Shown here: positions 16,997 to 23,515 of the stretch, in pieces
Numbering within the stretch: the stretch's first letter is position 1
Layout: every line of letters starts with the position of its first letter
Assembly (NCBI GenBank): GCA_018821715.1
Contig: JAHJLN010000163.1
Span: 1 to 32,398 of the forward strand
Source of the DNA: Pseudomonadota bacterium
Lineage (GTDB): Bacteria; Desulfobacterota; Desulfobacteria; Desulfobacterales; Desulfobacteraceae
Direction: 5' to 3'
DNA length: 32,398 nt
Made by a program: the position numbers and the translations under genes
The notes under the pieces: model-generated
The model's input: the letters and a program-made list of their open reading frames with translations, nothing else
The model's database searches: none
Told to the model about the DNA's origin: nothing

Positions 16997-17015
16997 TTTC
17001 TTAAAAAAATTTATA

Positions 17016-17065
17016 TCTCAACAAATAAAATGCACCGGGCGATGCCGGTGATTTTCGTGTTAAAA
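17016..17065 (+). repeat. attC site, canonical structure
   Basis: The left box is TCTCAAC (17016-17022). The arms are AAAAT, extrahelical G, CACCGG, loop GCGATG, CCGGTG, ATTTT. The right box is GTTAAAA (17059-17065). The right box merges into the AAAGGAG ribosome site of the next gene, so insertion of the cassette places that site at the very start. Confidence 0.85.
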
Positions 17066-17076
17066 GGAGACATTAT

Positions 17077-17904
17077 ATGATGCAAAAATACAAATATCTG
17101 GTTGCAGTGATTCTCATGGTTATGCTTATGTCCTGCGGGTTTAAGCACCCAGACATGGCTTCCGGTGAATTGGACAGTCAAGCCAAGCAATTTGTACCAT
17201 CCCCTTCCAAATCCAAAATCTATATCATCCGACCATCAAAATTTGGTGGGGCAGGAGTAGAACTCTTTCCCACTATTAATCGATACGCCTCTGGAACCCT
17301 GGCTTCAGGTTCTTATATGATGCTCGAAATTGACCCTGGAGAGTATACTGTTTCAGCGGCCGGCAATCTGCAAGACCCTGAATCCATTCCAATCAATGCC
17401 AAAGCTGGACAACTCTATTTCGTCCAGATGTATCCAAAGGTAAAAATCGGAGTGATTGTAGCCCTTTCACCAGGTTTGCAGATCGAAACACTAAATCTGG
17501 CTGATGCCAAAGATCTTGTCAGGGGCTTAGACCGATTTAAGACAGTGGCCCATGAAAGCTACGTTACTGAGGCTGCAGGGCCGGGCGCTGGTACACTCTA
17601 TTTTATAAGGCCTAAAACCTTTTATGGAGCAGCAAGCAATAACAAAATAAACCCGACAGTGGATGCCAGGGTTGCCGGAAGTATAGAAATGGGCCATTGC
17701 CTCAAATCTTCTGTTCGCATAGGAGCACACACGATCTCTGCTATTGGTAAATTCGAAGGTAATTCCAGCTTGGACCTTAACATTGAAAAAGACAAAGAAT
17801 ATTTCATCACGCTAACCCCCAAAATGGGCATGGTATATCCAAAATTGAAACTGGAGTTAATCGATCCGAAAAAGAACAGTCAATTGACGACGAATTGTAG
17901 ATAG
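17077..17904 (+). CDS. Lipoprotein with duplicated DUF2846-like domain
   Basis: The signal peptide is followed by the lipobox LMSC (Cys at about residue 20), so the protein is lipid-anchored. Two similar domains follow. The first starts SKIYIIRPSKFGGAGVELFP (about residues 46-65) with later GEYTVSAAGN and GQLYFVQMYPK. The second starts GTLYFIRPKTFYGAASNNKI (about residues 172-191) with GAHTISAIGKFEG and KEYFITLTPKMG. This is an internal duplication of a domain usually seen once in small DUF2846-type lipoproteins; the function of that family is unknown. AAAGGAG sits 7-8 bases before the ATG. The gene starts 12 bases after one attC and is followed by another (17936-17986). Confidence 0.8.
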   Translation: MMQKYKYLVAVILMVMLMSCGFKHPDMASGELDSQAKQFVPSPSKSKIYIIRPSKFGGAGVELFPTINRYASGTLASGSYMMLEIDPGEYTVSAAGNLQDPESIPINAKAGQLYFVQMYPKVKIGVIVALSPGLQIETLNLADAKDLVRGLDRFKTVAHESYVTEAAGPGAGTLYFIRPKTFYGAASNNKINPTVDARVAGSIEMGHCLKSSVRIGAHTISAIGKFEGNSSLDLNIEKDKEYFITLTPKMGMVYPKLKLELIDPKKNSQLTTNCR

Positions 17905-17935
17905 TACAACAAGATTATATCAAATAGTTCATAGC

Positions 17936-17986
17936 GTCTAACAATTAAAATACACACGGTCGAGCCGATGATTTAGGTCGTTGGGT
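17936..17986 (+). repeat. attC site matching both consensus boxes
   Basis: The left box GTCTAAC (17936-17942) matches RYYYAAC and the right box GTTGGGT (17980-17986) matches GTTRRRY exactly. The arms AAAT, extrahelical A, CA..CGG, loop, CCG..TG, ATTT lie between. This is the strongest single piece of evidence for an integron array in the window. Confidence 0.9.
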
Positions 17987-18076
17987 GGCATTAAAGAATA
18001 AAACCAACGAATAGAAACATTGTTTTTGCATCGGAAAAACCGTTTTATTAAATCATCATATTGGAGTTTAAGATAA

Positions 18077-18325
18077 ATGGTTGAAACAAATCTATTGTTA
18101 CTACTGGTTTATAAAGACAATTTGACGATTGGAGGCGAAAGAGGGTTTCCTTTAACCATTGATAGTCAGACCATTTTAGAACATTATAAAATGTCGAAGG
18201 ATGATATTCCGGAAATTCAGAAAAAGAATATTGATACCCGTCAACTATCTTTGATTATATTTATTTGCATATCATACGGACTTAATTCATCTTCCACCAA
18301 AATGACAAGGCTGCGCTGTATCTGA
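18077..18325 (+). CDS. Hypothetical 82-residue protein, possibly frameshifted near its end
   Basis: No family is recognised. TTGGAG lies about 10 bases before the ATG. Residues 1-65 look natural (ETNLLLLLVYKDNLTIGGER then TILEHYKMSKDDIPEIQKKN). The last 15 or so look random, while a neighbouring frame continues as NDKAALYLKIIKKTKFKKKE up to about 18360, so a frameshift near 18290 is possible. It follows the attC at 17936-17986 and precedes the five DUF4124-like genes without an intervening attC, so it may be the first gene of the same cassette. Confidence 0.55.
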   Translation: MVETNLLLLLVYKDNLTIGGERGFPLTIDSQTILEHYKMSKDDIPEIQKKNIDTRQLSLIIFICISYGLNSSSTKMTRLRCI

Positions 18326-18367
18326 AAATAATCAAGAAAACAAAATTTAAAAAAAAGGAGATCAGAA

Positions 18368-18985
18368 ATTTATCTAAAACTTCAGTTGGTTGTCTATATT
18401 CCAATCTGCATAATATTAATTGGGGTGACGGCGTTTGCCAATATTTATAAATGTACATCAGAGGATGGAATTGTCATGTTCTCTGATACCCCCTGTGGGA
18501 CAGAGGCAGAGCTTGCTTTTTATCAACCTGTTGCTGATATTGATGAAGCTTTAGGAGTACCAATTGAGCCCTTTCTTACCCCGGCCCACTATAATTCTCA
18601 TGATGAATATATTACGGACCAGGCAAAGAGGGTCGGAAGAGTCATTTTGACAGATCAATGGTTCAATTATTCGAAGTTGACACATGTTCATGGCCCTTCA
18701 CTGAATGATTCACGCATTCCGAAAAAGGCCAAGTCAATTTATGGTTCGATCCCCGGTTGGGTTATTCTTTTATATTATGGGCCCCCAAACGACCCTAGAA
18801 AATGGTCCATTGAATTTAGATATGACAGCAAAGTCAGAAGGGATATCAATGGTATCAGCAAATCTGTTGTATTGTTAAGATCCATTGCAATTGAAAAAGA
18901 TGGTTTGCCTTTTACGCCAGATTCAATGAAAGATGTGAATAAATTTAATCAAATAAAGGTTGGGTTCTGGAAATCAACATACTAA
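18368..18985 (+). CDS. DUF4124-like exported protein, paralog 1 of 5
   Basis: The mature N-terminus NIYKCTSEDGIVMFSDTPC carries the DUF4124-type motif with two cysteines spaced CX13C, likely a disulfide in the periplasm. A signal peptide precedes it (IPICIILIGVTAFA). The C-terminal domain has WVILLYYGPPNDPRKWSIEF and ends VGFWKSTY. No ATG is available. TTG 18386 is the shortest option, but AAGGAG at 18355-18360 is ideally spaced from ATT 18368. That start adds MYLKLQ, supplying the missing positive charge of the signal peptide; I chose it, with the reservation that it may be a mutated ATG. Paralogs 2-5 follow directly. Confidence 0.75.
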   Translation: MYLKLQLVVYIPICIILIGVTAFANIYKCTSEDGIVMFSDTPCGTEAELAFYQPVADIDEALGVPIEPFLTPAHYNSHDEYITDQAKRVGRVILTDQWFNYSKLTHVHGPSLNDSRIPKKAKSIYGSIPGWVILLYYGPPNDPRKWSIEFRYDSKVRRDINGISKSVVLLRSIAIEKDGLPFTPDSMKDVNKFNQIKVGFWKSTY

Positions 18986-19008
18986 ATAGAATAATAGCAG
19001 TTTGTTTT

Positions 19009-19515
19009 ATGGCTGTTCTGCTGACAGCCAAACCGTTATTTGCTGATATATACAAGTGTGTGTCAGAGGACGGGGTGGCCACTTTCAGTGATGAACCCTG
19101 CGGAACAAACGCTGCTGTTAGCTTTCATCAACTGGGAATTGATGAACTGATCGTGCTGGTAAGCCCGTATGCTCAGCCAATAATTGATTTAAACAGGATT
19201 GAAAATGATCTTTTAGCTCTCTCCAGACGGATTGGAGACTGTATATTGCCACACGAACGGTATTACGGGCACAATGTTCGGATAGAAAAGGATCGTCCGT
19301 TTTTTTGGGAGGTTCGTTTGTGGTACGCGCCAGAGAATTACACTGAATGGGAAATCAGAATGGAATATGAGAAAATTAAAAAACATAATGATACTTCTGT
19401 GTGGCTAAAAACAATTTCAATTACACGATGGGGGAAACCCTATAATCCACCTGCCATGCAGGATGTAAAAAAAATAAATAAAAAAAGGACTGGAGAATGG
19501 GTTACAGATCAATAA
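19009..19515 (+). CDS. DUF4124-like exported protein, paralog 2 of 5
   Basis: The motif DIYKCVSEDGVATFSDEPC directly follows a signal peptide ending LLTAKPLFA. From ATG 19009 the signal peptide is short and lacks a charged start; the frame is open further upstream (LNRIIAVCF...), so the real start may be a non-ATG codon around 18970-18985 overlapping paralog 1. The C-terminal domain contains WEVRLWYAPENYTEWEIRME and ends RTGEWVTDQ, aligning with the other copies. The last 19 bases overlap paralog 3, so translation is probably coupled. The role is unknown; DUF4124 domains usually occur near the N-terminus of periplasmic proteins. Confidence 0.8.
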   Translation: MAVLLTAKPLFADIYKCVSEDGVATFSDEPCGTNAAVSFHQLGIDELIVLVSPYAQPIIDLNRIENDLLALSRRIGDCILPHERYYGHNVRIEKDRPFFWEVRLWYAPENYTEWEIRMEYEKIKKHNDTSVWLKTISITRWGKPYNPPAMQDVKKINKKRTGEWVTDQ

Positions 19516-20045
19516 TTTACTATTTGGTTTTTATGGTACTGCTTGCTGCAACATCTTTTGCTGATATATACAAATGCGTGTCAGAAGACGGCGTGGCAAC
19601 TTTTAGTGATGAACCCTGTGCGAAAAAAGCGCAAATTGCTTTTAAAACAGAGAATCTTAACTTTGACGATGCCATAGGAAATGCCAGTCCTTACGATGAC
19701 CAACCTGTAGAGGCATCAAAAATTTATAGTGAAGATTTTGTGGCCCATGCAAAAAAAATAGGCAGGTACATATTGCCTTTCGAATACAACAACACATGTA
19801 TCAATAGGTCTTCACCCACGGTCCCTGGATGGAGAATCAGCTTGTTCTTCGGGCCTGAAAGCAATAAAAAGGAATTTGAGGTCGATTTAGTATATAACAG
19901 AAACCCAACGAGTAATGGGACATATGTGTGGTTAAATTCGATTAGTGTCAAAAAGAACGGTAAGCCTTTCAATCCATCCTCCATGGCAAATGTAAAAACC
20001 TATAAGAGAATGGGAAGCGGCAGATGGGAGGCGATATTAAAATAA
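19497..20045 (+). CDS. DUF4124-like exported protein, paralog 3 of 5
   Basis: A signal peptide (YRSIIYYLVFMVLLAATSFA) is followed by DIYKCVSEDGVATFSDEPC, identical over most of this motif to paralog 2. The mid-segment DDAIGNASPYDDQPVEASKI and VAHAKKIGRYILP is shared with paralogs 4 and 5. The C-terminal domain has PGWRISLFFGPESNKKEFEV and GKPFNPSSMANVKTY, ending SGRWEAILK. CTGGAG lies directly upstream of the ATG within paralog 2. The gene overlaps paralog 2 by 19 bases and paralog 4 by 22 bases, so the set behaves as one transcript. Confidence 0.85.
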   Translation: MGYRSIIYYLVFMVLLAATSFADIYKCVSEDGVATFSDEPCAKKAQIAFKTENLNFDDAIGNASPYDDQPVEASKIYSEDFVAHAKKIGRYILPFEYNNTCINRSSPTVPGWRISLFFGPESNKKEFEVDLVYNRNPTSNGTYVWLNSISVKKNGKPFNPSSMANVKTYKRMGSGRWEAILK

Positions 20046-20593
20046 AAATTTTTTTAATAATTTTTTTGCTGCTAACGAGTTTGTCCACAGGTAGATCTTT
20101 TGCTGATATCTATAAATGTGTATCAGATGATGGCGTGGCCACCTTCAGTGATACACCCTGTTCAAACAAACCTGAACTTTTTTTAAATATTAAAAATCTC
20201 AGCATTGATGATGCTATAGATCTGGCAAACCCATTAACTGAATTTGATGTTGATTCAAAAACAATTGACGAGGATCTGTTATCTCATGCCAAAAAATTAG
20301 GAAAAAGTATTCTACCGGACGAACAATATACGTCCTATATTATGGATGGCGGTGGACGTGGATCTGTTTACCGCTACCCTGAATGGAATATTTCAGTTCT
20401 ATATGGACCCCCAGAGAATCCAACAAAGTGGAAGCTTATAATACAATACCGCGTGGGAAGCAAAGACGGTGCGCTTCATGTTTATTTAAAAACGATCTAT
20501 ACCTTTTTAAGGCGGAATTATTTTGATCCTCCTGCTATGGAGACTTCAAAAAAGATGAATCGAGTAAGAATCGGACACTGGAAGGTTCAATGA
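20024..20593 (+). CDS. DUF4124-like exported protein, paralog 4 of 5
   Basis: The signal peptide (IKIKIFLIIFLLLTSLSTGR then SFA) precedes DIYKCVSDDGVATFSDTPC. LSIDDAIDLANPLTEFD and LLSHAKKLGKSILPDEQY follow. The C-terminal domain PEWNISVLYGPPENPTKWKL aligns with paralog 1, and the end IGHWKVQ conserves the aromatic G.W motif. The ATG is 22 bases inside paralog 3, and the stop overlaps the paralog 5 start by four bases (ATGA). Sequence divergence among copies is high outside the motifs, so the duplications are not recent. Confidence 0.85.
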   Translation: MGGDIKIKIFLIIFLLLTSLSTGRSFADIYKCVSDDGVATFSDTPCSNKPELFLNIKNLSIDDAIDLANPLTEFDVDSKTIDEDLLSHAKKLGKSILPDEQYTSYIMDGGGRGSVYRYPEWNISVLYGPPENPTKWKLIIQYRVGSKDGALHVYLKTIYTFLRRNYFDPPAMETSKKMNRVRIGHWKVQ

Positions 20594-21171
20594 AAATTGG
20601 TATGACGGGCAGAAAAAGATATCTTGAGATATTGTTTTATCTGTTTTTTATGATGCTGATGACCACAAGTGCCTCTGCCAATATTTTTAAATGCGTTTCA
20701 GAGGACGGGGTGATCACTTTCAGCGATATACCTTGCAATAAAGACGCCCAATTGTTCATACACGATACTAAACTCAGCGTTGATGAGGCCATTGGAAATG
20801 CGAGCCCGTATAAACATCCTGTCATTTATTCAGGCTATATTGATCAGGACCTCATCCTTCACGCAAGAAAGATCGGGAATAGTATTTTTCCTGATAAAAG
20901 ATTAGAGGACAAAGCTATTAGCGCTGAACGTATCGCAAATAAGCAAACGTGGAGGGTTTGCTTATCATATGGTTCTATTGAGAATAAATTTGATTATGCA
21001 AGAATCCAGTTGAACTATGTTGGAGAATCTGAAGGTGACGGTGAGAAAGTATTTGTGCGATTAAAATACATTGCCATTAAGCGATTTGACTGGATGACAC
21101 CACTGCCAACGTTGAAAAATGTAAAAAAATTAAAAGCAGATGCACACTATGGGTGGCATGTCATTCCATAG
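20590..21171 (+). CDS. DUF4124-like exported protein, paralog 5 of 5
   Basis: The N-terminal region has a basic start (TGRKRYLEILFYLFFMMLMT) and ends the signal peptide at SASA. NIFKCVSEDGVITFSDIPC follows, with cysteines at about residues 35 and 49. LSVDEAIGNASPYKHPV and LILHARKIGNSIFPDKR align with paralogs 3 and 4. The C-terminal domain QTWRVCLSYGSIENKFDYAR is the most divergent and has an extra cysteine, and the end GWHVIP conserves the Trp. The start overlaps paralog 4 by four bases. The far 3' end overlaps a degraded minus-strand frame. The next attC is at 21445. Confidence 0.83.
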   Translation: MKIGMTGRKRYLEILFYLFFMMLMTTSASANIFKCVSEDGVITFSDIPCNKDAQLFIHDTKLSVDEAIGNASPYKHPVIYSGYIDQDLILHARKIGNSIFPDKRLEDKAISAERIANKQTWRVCLSYGSIENKFDYARIQLNYVGESEGDGEKVFVRLKYIAIKRFDWMTPLPTLKNVKKLKADAHYGWHVIP

Positions 21172-21371
21172 GTGTGCAAGAAACCGAGGCAAGATGCATA
21201 CATATAGTTCCAGTTTCTGCCCTTTAGGGTATGCTTGTTCCAGTTCTACAAAGTGATTTTCAACGCACTTGTAATATGCGCTTGCTTCAGAATTGCGCTG
21301 TTGATAAACATCAAGATTGTATGTCGTTGACTGGGCCATGGCGAAACCAGTAATAATGATAAAATTTTCAT
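21130..21371 (-). pseudogene. Degraded minus-strand gene for a small exported protein
   Basis: On the minus strand ATG 21371 opens a signal-peptide-like start (MKILSLLLVS). A neighbouring frame continues convincingly as AMAQSTTYNLDVYQQRNSEA then YYKCVENHFVELEQAYPKGQ. A one-base deletion near 21350 joins the two. The frame then runs into the 3' end of paralog 5. No family is recognised. It is the only non-mobile gene trace in the array on the minus strand, so it may be an inverted cassette relic. Confidence 0.4.
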
Positions 21372-21444
21372 GTATGTCTGGTTGGGGATTAAAACCTGAG
21401 TATAAAGCATAAAACATTTGTTGAAATATTACAGCATGGTGATG

Positions 21445-21486
21445 AAAAACAAAAACATGCTGTCGGGCAAGCCGCAGATGTTAAAC
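21445..21486 (+). repeat. attC site
   Basis: AACAT, extrahelical G, CTG, CGG, loop GCAA, CCG, CAG, ATGTT form the stem, with the same core as the site at 13859. The right box GTTAAAC (21480-21486) matches GTTRRRY. The left box (AAAAAC repeated twice) is eroded. The next gene starts 29 bases later. Confidence 0.7.
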
Positions 21487-21514
21487 TCTTTAATTAACAA
21501 ACGGATGAAATCCA

Positions 21515-22114
21515 ATGACAACAACAAAAGATTTTGGAAATATCGCGGTTAAACTGGCAAAAAATCCTCTAGGGATTATTGCGCTGTTCCAAGTACTTAT
21601 TTACGGAATAGCGGGGTATGTGATGTCAAATTTAGAATCCGCTCCTCTTGAGATTCTAAAAATCTTCATCTGGTTTTTGGTAGGGTTTCCGGTAATTGTG
21701 CTTTTCGTCTTTTTTATTTTGGTTGTCTTTCACCACACAAAATTATACGCACCTTCTGATTTTTCCGATGAAGCAAATTTCATGGCTTCTTTTGAAAAAA
21801 GTATAAAAGAGTCAAAGACAATCACAGATTTGGAAAAACTGACTAAACATATAAAGCAACAGATAGACTCTCACCCTATGTTTGTCTTTGCACGGCTTCC
21901 TATTTCTTTACAATTGTTAATCAAAAAAGCATATCTTGAAAAAGAGATAGATATCGAGAAAGACAATACTTATGCTGCTGTTAGTAAAGAAATAGACTTG
22001 CTTGAATCACAGTATCAATGGATCGAAATAAAAGAAAATAAGGTAATACTTACAGAAAAAGGTAAATCTGAAATTGGTGGTTTTATCGAACTTACAATTC
22101 CAAGATATTTGTAA
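21515..22114 (+). CDS. Hypothetical membrane protein, two N-terminal TM segments
   Basis: This 199-residue protein has hydrophobic segments at about residues 20-39 (IIALFQVLIYGIAGYVM) and 48-72 (ILKIFIWFLVGFPVIVLFVF). A cytoplasmic charged part follows, with helices (FEKSIKESKTITDLEKLTKH) and a final winged-helix-like hairpin (YQWIEIKENKVILTEKGKSE). The GKSEIGG tail resembles the ends of small wHTH domains, but no function can be named. It starts 29 bases after the attC at 21445-21486. Downstream a perfect left box GTCTAAC (22142-22148) is found, followed by GATGTT..TGTC/GACA..AACATC pairing, but no right box. Confidence 0.75.
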   Translation: MTTTKDFGNIAVKLAKNPLGIIALFQVLIYGIAGYVMSNLESAPLEILKIFIWFLVGFPVIVLFVFFILVVFHHTKLYAPSDFSDEANFMASFEKSIKESKTITDLEKLTKHIKQQIDSHPMFVFARLPISLQLLIKKAYLEKEIDIEKDNTYAAVSKEIDLLESQYQWIEIKENKVILTEKGKSEIGGFIELTIPRYL

Positions 22115-22317
22115 AGCCTGTTAACTCTCTGTCAAATATGCGTCTAACGATGTTTTTGTCCATTGCATTATCGAGGGCAGACAGAACATCCAGGAAATAA
22201 TTCTGCTGCGCAATTTGAGATAGGATAACAACCCATTTTTTGCTGGATATTGAACAGGGAAATGCAGACAGGAAAAGTTATGGTAAGAAAGCTTTGCCTG
22301 ACAACCCTGGCTGAAAA
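22115..22317. other. Gene-free stretch with an eroded attC half-site
   Basis: GTCTAAC at 22142-22148 matches the attC left-box consensus. GATGTT...TGTC (22149-22161) pairs with GACAgAACATC (22181-22191). No GTTRRRY box follows. No convincing gene lies in the remaining bases up to the attC at 22318, so a short empty or decayed cassette is likely. Confidence 0.4.
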
Positions 22318-22368
22318 ATTCAACAATCAACATGCACCGGGTTTCACTGGTGATGGCGGGTGTTCACG
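22318..22368 (+). repeat. attC site
   Basis: The left box ATTCAAC (22318-22324) matches the consensus. The arms are CAT, extrahelical G, CACCGG, loop, CTGGTG, ATG. The right box is GTTCACG (22362-22368). The left 12 bases ATTCAACAATCA are identical to those of the site at 28374. Confidence 0.75.
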
Positions 22369-22411
22369 GCGGCGGCGCCACGATTGAGCAACAAAGTTGA
22401 ATAGATTTTTA

Positions 22412-22440
22412 TTGACAATTCGTAGCCACCTGGATACAAT
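22412..22440 (+). promoter_or_regulatory. Consensus promoter directly abutting the toxin start (leaderless)
   Basis: TTGACA (22412-22417), a 17-base spacer and TACAAT (22435-22440) are followed by the ATG at 22447, so transcription should start on or next to the first codon. No ribosome site fits between. It lies 44 bases inside the cassette start. Confidence 0.75.
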
Positions 22441-22446
22441 TTGATC

Positions 22447-22739
22447 ATGATTGAAATTCGAAAGACTGAAATTTTTGCCAAATGGATTGATGGTTTGTCT
22501 GATATTCGTGCTCGTGCAAGGATTTTAGCCAGAATTGAGCGCTTAGGCGCTGGTAGTCCAGGGGATGTTAAGCCAGTAGGTGAAAGCGTTTCTGAAATGC
22601 GAATTGATTATGGTCCTGGTTACCGTGTTTATTACAAGAAAACAGGACACAAAAAATTGTGGTTCTACTTGCTGGAGGAGATAAGCGTACTCAAAGCAAA
22701 GACATAAGAACTGCTCAACGCTTGGCAAAGGAATTATAG
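22447..22739 (+). pseudogene. RelE/HI1419-type toxin, C-terminus frameshifted
   Basis: The N-terminal 75 residues match the RelE-like HI1419 family (FAKWIDGLSDIRARARILAR, then VSEMRIDYGPGYRVYYKKTG). The family normally continues with a conserved GGDK..Q..DI segment. Here the frame instead runs to LEEISVLKAKT and a stop at 22707. The expected GGDKRTQSKDIRTAQRLAKE is present in another frame from 22674, ending at a TAG at 22737-22739. A deletion of one base (or four) near 22672-22674 explains it. The intact antitoxin gene follows nine bases later. The displaced C-terminal residues belong to the toxin core, so activity is probably lost. Confidence 0.8.
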
Positions 22740-22747
22740 GTGTAATA

Positions 22748-23056
22748 ATGGCAAAAACAAAAACCACGCGGTATGACGTTGCTGAGCATCTCCGCAACCC
22801 TGAAGAAATGGCTGCATATCTTGAAGCTTGTCTTGAAGAAGCAAATGGTGATGCAACATTTATCGCAAAAGCTCTTGGTGATATTGCACGCGCTAAAGGT
22901 ATGTCTCAAGTTGCACGGGATTCTGGATTGTCAAGAGAAAGCCTTTACAAGGCGCTGTCAGGTGATAGAAATCCAAATTTTGATACTATCCTTAAAGTCA
23001 TTGCTGCTCTTGGCTTAAAGCTCCATGCAGAAGCAGTTCATTCTCATATTGCTTAA
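22748..23056 (+). CDS. HI1420-type addiction-module antidote (helix-turn-helix)
   Basis: This 102-residue protein of the HI1420-like antidote family has the N-terminal block YDVAEHLRNPEEMAAYLEAC and LEEANGDATFIAKALGDIAR. A helix-turn-helix follows (GMSQVARDSGLSRESLYKAL, about residues 51-70) with GDRNPNFDTILKVIAALGLK. It binds the partner RelE-like toxin and probably represses the operon. AGGTG precedes the ATG. Toxin-first order is usual for this pair. The gene is intact whereas the toxin upstream is frameshifted. The TAA stop lies within GCTTAAC (23051-23057), a perfect attC left box. Confidence 0.88.
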   Translation: MAKTKTTRYDVAEHLRNPEEMAAYLEACLEEANGDATFIAKALGDIARAKGMSQVARDSGLSRESLYKALSGDRNPNFDTILKVIAALGLKLHAEAVHSHIA

Positions 23057-23149
23057 CCTAATAGAATAACCGAGGATTTCAAGCCCCTGTGCCTCGCAAA
23101 AATCCGTCTTGACTGAAATTATTGACAATTCGGGTAGTGCCTGTTAGAG
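23051..23149 (+). repeat. Probable attC remnant after the HI1419/HI1420-type cassette
   Basis: The left box GCTTAAC (23051-23057) matches the consensus and includes the stop codon. GGATTT pairs with AAATCC in the interior. The right box GTTAGAG (23143-23149) has one mismatch. The overall fold is poor, and the last part carries the 36-base repeat shared with 12030-12065. Confidence 0.4.
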
Positions 23150-23161
23150 CCATCAAGCATT

Positions 23162-23515
23162 ATGGAGACTATAATTTTCACATTTTTTATCATGTTTCTG
23201 ATATGCAAATTGAATTCACGACTTGCAATTGAGAACCTCGCCCTTCGGCAGCAACTTGCTGTCATGAAGCAATCGATTCGTCGCCCTAAAATCCGTAAAA
23301 GAGATCGCTTTTTCTGGGTCATTCTTTCCCGCCTTTGGAATGACTGGGAAAATGTATTGATGGTTGTTCAGCCGGATACGGTAATACGTTGGCACAGAAA
23401 GGGTTTTAAGTTGTATTGGAAATTTAAATCTCAAAAACCAGGCAGGCCGTCCATTGATATAAAAGTTCAAAAAATAGTCAAAAAAATGATTAAAGAGAAC
23501 CCTCGAGACCTTTGA
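23162..23515 (+). pseudogene. N-terminal fragment of an integrase-core (DDE) transposase
   Basis: The 117-residue frame matches the start of a transposase family with an integrase core: LAIENLALRQQLAVMKQSIR, FFWVILSRLWNDWENVLMVV, PDTVIRWHRKGFKLYWKFKS and GRPSIDIKVQKIVKKM. It breaks off at ENPRDL, before the catalytic DDE region, so it cannot transpose. The ATG is 13 bases after the putative attC right box, so the fragment either behaves as cassette cargo or marks the point where the array was disrupted. It is the first of several mobile-element remnants up to 24.0 kb. Confidence 0.75.
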
